Of a stretch of 64,000 bases of DNA, positions 18,584 through 27,209 are shown piece by piece. Below the pieces are notes generated by a model, which saw nothing but the letters and a program-made list of their open reading frames with translations, was not told the DNA's origin and ran no database searches. Source of the DNA: Bacteroidia bacterium (GTDB lineage: Bacteria > Bacteroidota > Bacteroidia > Chitinophagales > JAUHXS01); assembly GCA_030426955.1 (NCBI GenBank), contig JAUHXS010000001.1, positions 270,661 to 334,660 on the forward strand, written 5' to 3'. The translations under genes and the position numbers were made by a program. How positions within the stretch are numbered: position 1 is the first letter of the stretch; each line of letters opens with the position of its first letter.

Positions 18584-18841
18584 TTGCCATTTACATATAT
18601 TCTATTTAGTAAGTCTTGCAGAAAGACCTATACGGGATGCACTTCTAGGAATGACGTTAATCTTAGATTAAGTGAACATAATTTAGGAAAAACAAAAAGT
18701 ACTAGAAAATATAAACCATGGATTCTAATACATTATGAAGAACATGACACCTTTGAAGAGGCGAGACATAAAGAATTATGGCTAAAATCTCGATCTGGTA
18801 GACGTTGGATGAAAGAAAATATTCCTTTTCCTAAAGATTAA
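18584..18841 (+). CDS. Small GIY-YIG nuclease-domain protein
   Basis: An 85-residue protein that is nearly all GIY-YIG domain. The motifs are FTYILFSKS (GIY strand, Tyr5), KTYTGCTSR (YIG strand), Arg28 in NLRLSEHN, and the metal-binding Glu64 in RHKELWLKSRSGRRW. This matches the single-domain URI/YhbQ-like group. The start appears to be TTG at 18584: an in-frame TAG at 18563 closes the frame upstream and no ATG lies between. It is enclosed by direct repeats of the tRNA-Ser promoter and 5' end, so it may belong to a small mobile or duplicated unit. Its substrate is unknown. Confidence 0.8.
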   Translation: MPFTYILFSKSCRKTYTGCTSRNDVNLRLSEHNLGKTKSTRKYKPWILIHYEEHDTFEEARHKELWLKSRSGRRWMKENIPFPKD

Positions 18842-18855
18842 TTTCATAGAATTTC

Positions 18856-18863
18856 TATCTTTG
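18856..18863 (+). promoter_or_regulatory. tRNA-Ser -7 promoter box
   Basis: TATCTTTG matches the Bacteroidota -7 consensus TAnnTTTG exactly and ends 4 bases before the mature tRNA 5' end. An identical box sits at 18453-18460 before the truncated copy. No strong -33 element was recognised. Confidence 0.6.
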
Positions 18864-18867
18864 TGCT

Positions 18868-18952
18868 GGAGACGTGTCAGAGTGGTCGAATGAGGCGGTC
18901 TTGAAAACCGTTGACCTTCGCGGGTCCGGGGGTTCGAATCCCTCCGTCTCCG
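18868..18952 (+). tRNA. tRNA-Ser (anticodon UGA)
   Basis: The 7-bp acceptor stem is GGAGACG with CGTCTCC (18945-18951), plus discriminator G at 18952. The anticodon arm is GCGGT-CTTGAAA-ACCGT with anticodon TGA at 18902-18904, reading UCN serine codons. A long variable arm, as expected for tRNA-Ser, lies between the anticodon arm and the T arm, and GGTTCGAATCC marks the T loop. CCA is not encoded. The length of 85 bases is normal for a class II tRNA. Confidence 0.97.
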
Positions 18953-18972
18953 CTCAGAGCACTAAAGCTCAT

Positions 18973-18996
18973 AAAGCCCCTTAATTTGGGGCTTTT
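18973..18996. terminator. Bidirectional intrinsic terminator after tRNA-Ser and nth
   Basis: AAAGCCCC and GGGGCTTT form a perfect 8-bp stem around the loop TTAATTT, followed by a T run on the plus strand and, through the A-rich left flank, a T run on the minus strand. It lies between the tRNA and the convergent endonuclease III gene and can serve both. Confidence 0.85.
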
Positions 18997-19008
18997 CTAT
19001 GCATCAAC

Positions 19009-19635
19009 TTAACCCCTCCATCCTATCTCTTGTTCAATTGGAGCTTGTTCTGGCTTAAACCCTCTTGCTGGAGAATACTCCCTGCCGTAATAGATTATTT
19101 GCAAATGCAACTTGTTCCAAAGCTCTTTGGGGAAAAGTCTTTTTGCATCTTTCTCGGTTTGCTCAACATTTTTACCTGAAGATAAACGCCATCGATACAT
19201 CAACCGATGTATATGTGTATCTACTGGGAAAGCTGGAACACCAAATGCCTGACTCATCACAACTGATGCTGTTTTATGCCCTACACCTGGTAACTCCTCT
19301 AATTGTTCAAAGCTTTGAGGCACTTCTCCATCATATTTTTTTATTAAAATTTGGGAAAGCTCCGATATTGCCTTTGATTTTCTTGGAGAAAGTCCACATG
19401 GTTTAATAATTTCACGAATATCATCTACATTCATCTTTGCCATATCAAATGGATTGTCTGCTCTCTTAAACAGATGTGGTGTAACGGTATTTACTCTGGC
19501 ATCTGTGCACTGTGCCGATAATAGAACTGCAATCAACAACGTATATGAATCGTTATGGCCTAGTGGTATAGGCACTTCAGGGTAAAGCTCTTCTAGCTTT
19601 TCAATAATAAAGTTTACTTTTTCTTTCTTATACAT
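19009..19635 (-). CDS. nth: Endonuclease III-like DNA glycosylase/AP lyase without the 4Fe-4S motif
   Basis: A 208-residue HhH-GPD protein for repair of oxidised pyrimidines. The helix-hairpin-helix is LPGVGHKTASVV with the Schiff-base Lys121, and the catalytic Asp139 is in PVDTHIHRL, matching E. coli Lys120 and Asp138. The usual C-terminal iron-sulfur loop (C-x6-C-x2-C-x5-C) is absent: after the family-typical HLQIIYYGRE the protein continues SPARGFKPEQAPIEQEIGWR with no cysteine. The only two cysteines are in SAQCTD and KPCGLS. No frameshift that would restore the motif was seen. Activity is likely, but without the cluster. Confidence 0.93.
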   Translation of the reverse strand: MYKKEKVNFIIEKLEELYPEVPIPLGHNDSYTLLIAVLLSAQCTDARVNTVTPHLFKRADNPFDMAKMNVDDIREIIKPCGLSPRKSKAISELSQILIKKYDGEVPQSFEQLEELPGVGHKTASVVMSQAFGVPAFPVDTHIHRLMYRWRLSSGKNVEQTEKDAKRLFPKELWNKLHLQIIYYGREYSPARGFKPEQAPIEQEIGWRG

Positions 19636-19800
19636 GATAATCCTAAATGTAAGTATTATTAATGTTTATATGGAGCTATAGAGTAAATCTTCTCTTCTTA
19701 TTTGTCAGACCATCATAAGTTACTTCTTTCATAAAACGTAAAGGTGCTTGATTTAGCATTAGCACAATAAAGCACTTGACTTTTGTGTTGTATTAATAGC

Positions 19801-19808
19801 TATATTTG
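19801..19808 (+). promoter_or_regulatory. -7 promoter box of the HMG-CoA reductase/GHMP kinase operon
   Basis: TATATTTG fits the TAnnTTTG consensus exactly, and TTTTG at 19781-19785 lies at a plausible -33 distance. Transcription would begin near 19815, downstream of the TTG at 19806. That argues that the gene starts at the ATG at 19827 with a very short leader. Confidence 0.5.
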
Positions 19809-19826
19809 CAACATAAACAAAGCTGG

Positions 19827-21182
19827 ATGCAAGAAAATATACAACCTGTAAAAGGTTTCTCCAAACTATCTAAAGACGCAAAACTTGAATGGCTTTCCGA
19901 TAAATACCTCCAAGATGGAGATGATACCATTGAGTTGATTAAAAGTTACTGGCATAAAGATGCTAAAACGCAACAACTGCACGATGAGTTTATTGAAAAT
20001 ACAATAACCAATTTTTACTTACCTTTTGGTATAGCTCCAAACTTTATGATTAATGACACATTATATTGTCTTCCAATGGCAATTGAGGAAAGCTCTGTAG
20101 TGGCAGCAGCGGCTAAAGCAGCTAGATATTGGCTAACCAGAGGTGGTTTTAAAGCAGAAGTGATTTCTACAAAGAAAGTCGGGCACGTACACTTTTCTTG
20201 GAACGGTGATACAGAAAAGCTCCAAAAGTTCTTCAATGAAATTAAATCTCAATTATTAGCATCTACCGATGATATTACAGTAAATATGAGAAAAAGAGGA
20301 GGCGGTATTGTTGATATTGAGTTAATCGATAAAACTTTAGAGGAACCGAACTATTATCAAATACAAGGTACATTTGAGACTTGTGACTCCATGGGGGCTA
20401 ACTTTATTAACTCCATTTTAGAATCTATTGCTAAAACGTTTAAAGCTGAATTAGCTAATGCGAAAAGCTTTACAACGAAGGAAAAAGAAGTTTCTATCAT
20501 CATGTGTATATTGTCTAATTACACACCGGAATGTATCGTGCGATCTGAAGTAAGTTGTAAGGTAGAGGATTTAATAGATGGAGATGAAATGTCTCATCAG
20601 GAATTTACAGATAAGTTTAAACAGGCGATTCGAATTGCGCAAAAAGAACCTTATCGTGCAACAACACATAATAAAGGGATTATGAATGGTATTGATGCCG
20701 TTGTGATTGCAACAGGAAACGATTTTAGAGCAGTGGAAGCCTGTGCACATACTTACGCATCCAGAGATGGTCAATACAGAAGTTTAACCGATGTTGAAGT
20801 AAAAAATGGGATGTTCAAGTTTTTTATTGAAATCCCAATGGCGCTGGGTACAGTTGGAGGATTAACCTCACTTCATCCTATGGTAAAACTAGCTCATAAG
20901 ATGTTAGGCAATCCAAATGCAGAAGAGCTAATGAAAATAATTGCTTCAGCAGGCTTAGCACAAAACTTTGGTGCGGTTCGATCACTAGTAACTACAGGCA
21001 TTCAAAAAGGTCATATGAAAATGCACCTATTAAATATTATGAATCAACTTGGTGCCAATGATGCTGAGAAAGAGAAAGCCAAGCATTATTTCAAAGATAA
21101 AGTAGTGAGTGTACAATCTGCAACCAACTACTTTTATCAACTAAGAGGTATCAAGAATCCTAATCTAGTCACAAAGAAATAG
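19827..21182 (+). CDS. Hydroxymethylglutaryl-CoA reductase (class II-like)
   Basis: About 451 residues from ATG 19827; the longer frame from TTG 19806 overlaps the promoter box. The protein interconverts HMG-CoA and mevalonate. Class II hallmarks are visible: the N-terminal GFSKLSKDAKLEWL, ESSVVAAAAKAARYW with the active-site Glu, the cofactor-binding CDSMGANFIN, NKGIMNGIDAVVIATGND with catalytic Lys and Asp, and the flap histidine in QKGHMKMH. In Bacteroidota this enzyme feeds the mevalonate route to isoprenoids. It is followed 3 bases later by a GHMP kinase gene, so the pair is probably co-translated. Confidence 0.95.
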   Translation: MQENIQPVKGFSKLSKDAKLEWLSDKYLQDGDDTIELIKSYWHKDAKTQQLHDEFIENTITNFYLPFGIAPNFMINDTLYCLPMAIEESSVVAAAAKAARYWLTRGGFKAEVISTKKVGHVHFSWNGDTEKLQKFFNEIKSQLLASTDDITVNMRKRGGGIVDIELIDKTLEEPNYYQIQGTFETCDSMGANFINSILESIAKTFKAELANAKSFTTKEKEVSIIMCILSNYTPECIVRSEVSCKVEDLIDGDEMSHQEFTDKFKQAIRIAQKEPYRATTHNKGIMNGIDAVVIATGNDFRAVEACAHTYASRDGQYRSLTDVEVKNGMFKFFIEIPMALGTVGGLTSLHPMVKLAHKMLGNPNAEELMKIIASAGLAQNFGAVRSLVTTGIQKGHMKMHLLNIMNQLGANDAEKEKAKHYFKDKVVSVQSATNYFYQLRGIKNPNLVTKK

Positions 21183-21185
21183 CCA

Positions 21186-22121
21186 TTGCAGCACTTTCAC
21201 AGTAATGGCAAGTTATTACTAACGGGTGAATATGTTGTTTTAGATGGTGCTAAAGCACTTGCTCTTCCGACTCCAAAAGGTCAAAGCTTACAAGCAAAAG
21301 TCAACGATAAAGATCAATTAGATATACTTAGTTGGATTAGTTTAAATGAAGATGGCTCTGTTTGGTTTTCGGGATCGTTTAAACTAAACAACTTTGACAT
21401 TATTATCAGCAATATGGATAAAGTTGCTGAAAAGCTACAACACATTTTAAGAACTGCTCGAAAACTAAATCCTTTATTTCTGGAATCAGGACCAACTTAC
21501 GAGGTGACTACAAAGCTTGAGTTTAATAGAAATTGGGGACTAGGGAGTAGTTCTACTCTGATTAACAATATTGCAGATTGGGCTCAAGTAAACCCTTTTG
21601 AATTATTGCAAAGTACTTTTGGAGGCAGTGGATACGATCTGGTTGCTGCTAAAATCAATAATCCTTTTATATTTCAGATTATTAATAATGAGCCTCATTA
21701 TAAAGAAGTAGATTTTAATCCGGTATTTAAAGACGAACTGATTTTTATTTATTTGGGTAATAAGATGAACAGTCAAAAGGCAGTGACTGATTATAAAACG
21801 ATCAACCTTGAAAATAGAAAGCAGAAAGTATTGCAGATAAATGATATTACCAATGCTATTCTTAATTGCAATACTCTTGAAGGTTTTGAGCAATTAATAG
21901 ATGAGCACGAGCAAATGCTTAGTGAGTTAATTCAAACTCCAACTGTAAAAGAAAAACTCTTCGCAGACTACCCTTACCCTGGAAGTATCAAGTCACTAGG
22001 TGCTTGGGGAGGAGATTTTGCACTGGCAACTAGGGGTGAAAAAAACTACTTTGAGGATAAAGGGTTCAAGACTATTATACCGTTTAATGATATGTTGTCA
22101 AAACAACCCCTATCTCATTGA
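21186..22121 (+). CDS. GYDIA-type GHMP kinase
   Basis: A 311-residue GHMP-fold kinase. The N-terminal SNGKLLLTGEYVVLDGAKA is the GHMP motif 1 region, the ATP loop is NWGLGSSSTL, and the motif that names the Bacteroidota GYDIA family appears as GGSGYDLVAAK (Leu-Val for the usual Ile-Ala). The C-terminal SIKSLGAWGGDFALAT is GHMP motif 3. The start is TTG at 21186, 3 bases after the HMG-CoA reductase stop. Position suggests a phosphorylation step in mevalonate metabolism, but the substrate is not shown by sequence. Confidence 0.9.
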   Translation: MQHFHSNGKLLLTGEYVVLDGAKALALPTPKGQSLQAKVNDKDQLDILSWISLNEDGSVWFSGSFKLNNFDIIISNMDKVAEKLQHILRTARKLNPLFLESGPTYEVTTKLEFNRNWGLGSSSTLINNIADWAQVNPFELLQSTFGGSGYDLVAAKINNPFIFQIINNEPHYKEVDFNPVFKDELIFIYLGNKMNSQKAVTDYKTINLENRKQKVLQINDITNAILNCNTLEGFEQLIDEHEQMLSELIQTPTVKEKLFADYPYPGSIKSLGAWGGDFALATRGEKNYFEDKGFKTIIPFNDMLSKQPLSH

Positions 22122-22164
22122 GATCTCTCTTTATTTTGTTTTCTCAAAAGTGTATATTTAGTTT

Positions 22165-24060
22165 ATGATACCTATAATAAGATCCCTTGAAGAATACCAA
22201 TCTGTTTACAAAGAAAGCATTGAAAATCCAGAATCTTTTTGGAGTAAAGTTGCCGAACATTTCACTTGGAAAAAGAAATGGAATAAGGTAAGGTCGGGTA
22301 ATTTTGACGATGTTGATTTTAAATGGTTTGAAGGAGCGCAGCTTAACATTACAGAAAACTGTTTGGATAGACACCTGGAAAACAATGGAGATAAAACGGC
22401 TATCATATGGGAATCTAATGATCCAAATGAAGCCTCAAAGCACATTTCGTACAAAGAATTACATAAAGAGGTATGTCGATTTGCCAATTTATTAATCAAT
22501 CAAGGCGTAAAGAAGGGAGATGTAGTATGCCTTTATATGCCTATGGTTCCTGAGTTAGCCATTGCTGTATTAGCTTGTGCAAGAATTGGTGCTATTCACT
22601 CGGTTATTTTTGGAGGGTTCTCTGCCACTGCGTTGGCTGATCGAATTAATGATGCATCATGCAAGATTTTGCTTACTGCAGATAGTGTCATGCGAGGAAA
22701 CAAAGAAATCAAACTAAAAGATATTGCTGATGAGGCCATGCAAAAAGCTCCCAGTATAACCACTTGTATCACCTACAAAAGAACTGGTAATACAGTGCAC
22801 ATGCAACAGGAAAGAGATCTTTGGTGGCATGATGCGCTATCCGATGTACAAGACCATCATGATGCGACCAGCATGGATGCTGAAGATCCTTTATTCATTC
22901 TATATACTTCTGGTTCTACCGGAAAGCCTAAAGGGGTTTTGCATACTTCGGCAGGCTACATGGTCAATACTGCTTATACGTTCGCTAATGTTTTTCAATT
23001 TGAAGAAAATGACATCTATTGGTGCACTGCAGATATTGGTTGGATTACTGGTCACTCTTATATCGTTTATGGACCTTTGTTATGTGGTGCAACTACTTTA
23101 ATGTTTGAAGGTATTCCAACGTTTCCTGATGCAGGAAGGTTTTGGGAGATCGTCGATAAGCACAAAGTAAGTATATTTTATACTGCTCCAACTGCTATAA
23201 GAGCATTACAAGCTTGCGATATCAACTTTGTAAAAAACAAAGACTTATCATCATTAAAGGTTTTGGGATCAGTTGGCGAGCCAATAAATGAGGAAGCTTG
23301 GCATTGGTATAATGAATACGTTGGCAAGAAAAAATGCCCAATTGTAGATACTTGGTGGCAAACGGAAACTGGGGCTATTTTAATTTCACCTTTAGCTAAT
23401 ATTACCCCTTTAAAACCATCGTATGCAACACTTCCGCTTCCTGGTGTTCACCCTGCTTTAGTTGATACCGAAGGAAATATTATTGAAGGCAATGATAAAG
23501 AAGGTAATCTTTGCATAATAAATTCATGGCCATCACAAGCCCGCACAATATATGGAGATCATGATCGTTTTGTTCAAACCTATTTTAGTACTTATAAAGG
23601 GAAGTATTTCACTGGAGATGGTTGCAAACGAGATAAAGATGGCTTTTACAGAATTACTGGCAGAGTGGATGATGTAATTAATGTTTCAGGACATCGCATC
23701 GGTACAGCTGAGGTGGAAAATGCTATTGATGAACACGAAGCTGTTTGTGAAACCGCTGTAGTTGGGTTTCCGCATGAAATAAAAGGGCAAGGGATTTATG
23801 CTTATGTGGTATGCTATGATTCTCCTTCCGATCAAAATGAGCTAAGGAAAAGCATCGTCACTTTGATTAATAAAATTATAGGACCGATCGCCAAGCCTGA
23901 CAAGATTCAGTTTGTTACAGGCTTACCTAAAACTCGCTCTGGAAAGATCATGAGACGTATCTTAAGAAAAATTGCGGAGAGAGATACCAGCAATCTTGGC
24001 GATACTTCTACCCTGCTAGACCCATCTGTAGTTGAACAGATTAAACAAAATGCACTTTAA
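22165..24060 (+). CDS. acs: Acetyl-CoA synthetase (acetate-CoA ligase)
   Basis: A 631-residue AMP-forming ligase that activates acetate to acetyl-CoA with ATP. It has the family N-terminus (FTWKKKWNKVRSGNF), the P-loop-like LYTSGSTGKPKGVLH, TWWQTETGAILIS in the adenylate pocket, the hinge region GRVDDVINVSGHRIGTAEVE and the catalytic Lys594 in TRSGKIMRRILRK, the residue commonly regulated by acetylation. The length is slightly below the usual 650. It follows the kinase gene by 43 bases and may be in the same transcript, though it has its own AT-rich leader. Confidence 0.96.
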   Translation: MIPIIRSLEEYQSVYKESIENPESFWSKVAEHFTWKKKWNKVRSGNFDDVDFKWFEGAQLNITENCLDRHLENNGDKTAIIWESNDPNEASKHISYKELHKEVCRFANLLINQGVKKGDVVCLYMPMVPELAIAVLACARIGAIHSVIFGGFSATALADRINDASCKILLTADSVMRGNKEIKLKDIADEAMQKAPSITTCITYKRTGNTVHMQQERDLWWHDALSDVQDHHDATSMDAEDPLFILYTSGSTGKPKGVLHTSAGYMVNTAYTFANVFQFEENDIYWCTADIGWITGHSYIVYGPLLCGATTLMFEGIPTFPDAGRFWEIVDKHKVSIFYTAPTAIRALQACDINFVKNKDLSSLKVLGSVGEPINEEAWHWYNEYVGKKKCPIVDTWWQTETGAILISPLANITPLKPSYATLPLPGVHPALVDTEGNIIEGNDKEGNLCIINSWPSQARTIYGDHDRFVQTYFSTYKGKYFTGDGCKRDKDGFYRITGRVDDVINVSGHRIGTAEVENAIDEHEAVCETAVVGFPHEIKGQGIYAYVVCYDSPSDQNELRKSIVTLINKIIGPIAKPDKIQFVTGLPKTRSGKIMRRILRKIAERDTSNLGDTSTLLDPSVVEQIKQNAL

Positions 24061-24106
24061 GTCAGCATTAATTATAATTGAATTACCAAAATCTTGCTAA
24101 ACCAGG

Positions 24107-24180
24107 GTCATTTCGACGTTAGGAGAAATCTAACTTTGTGTCTTAACTAAAGGTAGATTCTTCACTACGTTCAGAATGAC
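24107..24180. repeat. Imperfect inverted-repeat intergenic element
   Basis: The left arm (24107-24132) begins GTCATTTCGACG and ends AGAAATCTA. The right arm (24154-24180) reads TAGATTCTTCACTACG then TTCAGAATGAC, so the two arms pair over about 26 bases with mismatches. The GTCATT...AGAATCT pattern resembles a short palindromic repeat common between genes in many bacteria. It could act as a terminator-like hairpin after acs. Only one clear copy is seen in this window. Confidence 0.6.
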
Positions 24181-24320
24181 AAATAACTGTATAATCGAAT
24201 ATAATATTACTTTAAATGAAATGGATTTTTCAGTATTATGCTCACAAATACTGCAATTTGTAAACTAGATGTTACATTTCTTAATGTATCTTTACGGTAT
24301 AAAAACAAAATATCTCGAAG

Positions 24321-26591
24321 TTGAATAGGTATTTTCAAAAGACATTCACATTACTCATTATACTTTTAAGTTTCAACTCGTTCGCACAAAATGGCAATAT
24401 TAGAGGCTTTGTGTATGAAGAGGAAAGTGGAGAGCCAGTGATTTTCACTCCTGTTTTCATTAAAGGCACTACCCAAGGCGCTATGACAGATATTAATGGA
24501 TTTTACTCCTTAAATGGTTTGAAAAAAGGAACTTATCTCATACAATGTAAAGCTTTAGGTTACGATTCAGTAGGTTATACTGTCGAATTAAAGTCAGATG
24601 ACGACATTGTCTCTCAAAATCTTTTCCCCAAAAAGAACTCAGTTCAATTAAAGGCAGTAGATATTACTGCATCTAAAACTGAAAAAGAGAACAACATTCA
24701 GATATCTACAGTTAAAATCACCCCCCAACAAATTAAACATATTCCTGCTGTTGGTGGTGAACCTGACCTAGCACAATACTTACAAGTTTTACCAGGAGTG
24801 GTATTCACAGGAGACCAAGGAGGACAGTTATACATCAGAGGAGGATCTCCAATACAAAATAAGGTGTTATTAGACGGAATGGTTATTTATAATCCATTTC
24901 ACTCTATCGGCTTATTTTCAGTATTTGAAACAGACATCATAAGAAATGTAGAGGTATTGACAGGAGGGTTTAATGCAGAGTATGGGGATAGAATATCCGC
25001 AATTGTTGATATCACAACTAGAGATGGCAATAAAAAGGAACTAGGAGGGAAAGTATCGGCCAATCCCTTTGTATCATCATTCTTACTAGAAGGGCCTATT
25101 TCTAAATTAAATGATAAGGGGGGGAGTTCTTCTTTTATACTTTCATCTAAGTACTCCTATTTGGACAAAAGCTCTCCACTATTCTACCCTCATATAGATA
25201 CATTACCTTATAACTTTAAAGACTTTTATGGTAAAGTTTCTTTTAACTCAGCTAATGGAAGTAAGCTTAATCTCTTTGGATTTAACTACAATGACAATGT
25301 CAACTTTACAGGCGTTTCAGATTTAAACTGGAATGCTTTAGGTTTTGGCACCAACTTCGTAATCGTTCCAGGAAAATCACAGGTATTGATTAATGGAAGA
25401 TTTTCTTATTCAGACTATAAGGTTACCTTTTCAGAAAATGCAGAAAAGCCCAGATACAGTGAAATTGGAGGGTTTAATGCTGGAATAGATTTTACTTATT
25501 TTATACCTGACGGAGAAGTAAAATATGGAATTGAAATTGTAGGATTTAAAACTGCCTTTGAATTTTACAATTCTCTTGGGTTAATAATAGACCAAACTCA
25601 AAATACGACAGAACTAGCTGGGTTTGTAAAATATAAAAAGAAGATCAAGAAGTTTTTGATTGAGCCTAGCTTAAGGCTACAGTATTATGCAACACTTTCT
25701 ACTCCTTCCTTAGAGCCTCGTCTAGGCATGAAATATAATGCAACAGATCGACTTAGGTTTAAGTTTGCTGGAGGCAGATTTACCCAAAACTTAATAAGCA
25801 CTAATTCAGATCAAGATGTTGTAAACCTATTTAGTGGATATTTATCTGGTCCAGAAGTCACATTGAGAGACCTTGATGGTGAAGTAGTAAGTGCCAATAT
25901 TCAAAAAGCTTGGCATGCCATTGCAGGAGTTGAATATGACATTAATAACCACTGGGAGGTCAATGTAGAAACCTATGTTAAAGACTTTACACAGCTAATA
26001 GTTCTCAATAGAAATAAGCTATTTGACAGTGATCCTGATTATGCTATAGAGACTGGTATTGCATATGGAATAGACTTCTTACTACACTATGAATATAAAA
26101 GATGGTTTCTATGGGCAGTCTATTCACATGGGTATGTCAAGCGGAATAATGGTGATCAAATATATCCTCCTAATTTCGATAGAAGGCATAATATCAACTT
26201 TGTGGGATCAAGAATACTTGGAAAAGATTTAAATTGGGAGGTAAGCGCTAGATGGAACCTTGGCTCTGGATTCCCATTTACTCAGACACAGGGATTTTAT
26301 GAAGAAATAAGTTTCCAAAATGGTATCAATACCAACTACACTACTCAAAATGGCAACTTGGGTATTTTATATGCAGATGAGATTAATGGTGGACGACTAC
26401 CCTATTATCATCGACTAGACTTTGCAGCCAAAAGAAAATTTTTCTTCAAGAATGATATGGAATTAGAGGCCAATGCTACTGTAACAAATGTTTATAATAG
26501 AGAAAACATCTTCTATTTCGACAGAATAACTTATTCTCGTGTTAACCAGTTACCGATAATTCCTAGTATGGGGCTAAAATTCACCTTTTAG
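24321..26591 (+). CDS. TonB-dependent receptor with carboxypeptidase-regulatory domain
   Basis: A 756-residue outer-membrane receptor. A signal peptide (ending NSFAQ) is followed by a CarboxypepD_reg-like domain (about 25-110; IRGFVYEEESGEPVIFTPV, GFYSLNGLKKGTYLI), a plug (about 120-235; GGQLYIRGGSPIQNKVLLDG, GGFNAEYGDRISAIVDITT) and a beta-barrel ending in the aromatic strand PSMGLKFTF. The start is TTG 24321, as no ATG lies near the signal peptide. It imports an unknown ligand using TonB energy. There is no adjacent SusD, so a glycan utilisation locus is not indicated. Its 3' end overlaps the next convergent gene by 4 bases. Confidence 0.95.
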   Translation: MNRYFQKTFTLLIILLSFNSFAQNGNIRGFVYEEESGEPVIFTPVFIKGTTQGAMTDINGFYSLNGLKKGTYLIQCKALGYDSVGYTVELKSDDDIVSQNLFPKKNSVQLKAVDITASKTEKENNIQISTVKITPQQIKHIPAVGGEPDLAQYLQVLPGVVFTGDQGGQLYIRGGSPIQNKVLLDGMVIYNPFHSIGLFSVFETDIIRNVEVLTGGFNAEYGDRISAIVDITTRDGNKKELGGKVSANPFVSSFLLEGPISKLNDKGGSSSFILSSKYSYLDKSSPLFYPHIDTLPYNFKDFYGKVSFNSANGSKLNLFGFNYNDNVNFTGVSDLNWNALGFGTNFVIVPGKSQVLINGRFSYSDYKVTFSENAEKPRYSEIGGFNAGIDFTYFIPDGEVKYGIEIVGFKTAFEFYNSLGLIIDQTQNTTELAGFVKYKKKIKKFLIEPSLRLQYYATLSTPSLEPRLGMKYNATDRLRFKFAGGRFTQNLISTNSDQDVVNLFSGYLSGPEVTLRDLDGEVVSANIQKAWHAIAGVEYDINNHWEVNVETYVKDFTQLIVLNRNKLFDSDPDYAIETGIAYGIDFLLHYEYKRWFLWAVYSHGYVKRNNGDQIYPPNFDRRHNINFVGSRILGKDLNWEVSARWNLGSGFPFTQTQGFYEEISFQNGINTNYTTQNGNLGILYADEINGGRLPYYHRLDFAAKRKFFFKNDMELEANATVTNVYNRENIFYFDRITYSRVNQLPIIPSMGLKFTF

Positions 26592-27064
26592 GCAAGTTGA
26601 TTTTGCTCATCAAAAGATAGATTGCAATCATTAATTATACCTTGCCTAGTAACTCTGCTCATCGTAAAAAAGGCTAACATTAAGACAGCAACTCCCAAGT
26701 AAATATAATGTCCAAGTAACAAATAAGCAACTAAAGCAGTAATAGTTGGCGCCTCTAACAAAGCAAGTCTTACAATTACAGCAGTTTTATATTTACTTAA
26801 ACGCTGATCTAGACTAATGTCTTCTTTTTTATTCTGTTTTATAAAAATTTTATATACCTGTTTACTAATAACTATGCAGATTAAAGAAAATATCGGAATA
26901 AAATAAAAGAACACTTCATTTAACTCTTGACTTTCAGATAATACTCCCTTTATTTCTACAAGAAAAACACTTACCATTAATAAAGCAAACTGCATAACTA
27001 TCATAGCTAGATTGACTAAATTAATTTGCTTGAAACTTTCCTTTATATCCATATTTTCAATCAT
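26588..27064 (-). CDS. Small integral membrane protein of unknown function
   Basis: A 158-residue protein with four hydrophobic segments: IVMQFALLMVSVFLVEI, VFFYFIPIFSLICIVISKQV, LALLEAPTITALVAYLLL and YLGVAVLMLAFFTMSRV. The second ATG at 27052 (MDIKESFKQINL) is an equally good start. The hydrophilic loop between helices 2 and 3 is lysine-rich (KQNKKEDISLDQRLSKYK). I recognise the pattern from Bacteroidota hypothetical proteins only. The stop codon lies within the end of the TonB receptor gene on the other strand. Confidence 0.7.
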   Translation of the reverse strand: MIENMDIKESFKQINLVNLAMIVMQFALLMVSVFLVEIKGVLSESQELNEVFFYFIPIFSLICIVISKQVYKIFIKQNKKEDISLDQRLSKYKTAVIVRLALLEAPTITALVAYLLLGHYIYLGVAVLMLAFFTMSRVTRQGIINDCNLSFDEQNQLA

Positions 27065-27209
27065 TTAATGTTACCTATTAATGTGATTTAACTATTTCTA
27101 AATAAAAACGGCCAACGTTAATTTTAAGTTGCACTCCGCTAAACTTAAGCCAGGTGAGCAAGAAAAGGTAAATAAAAATAAGAGTTTATTGAAGTTTCTC
27201 GACCTCTTA

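Noticed and set aside
19806-19826. TTG at 19806 as start of HMG-CoA reductase
   Set aside because: The TTG forms part of a consensus -7 box (TATATTTG), so it would not be transcribed. The ATG at 19827 fits better.
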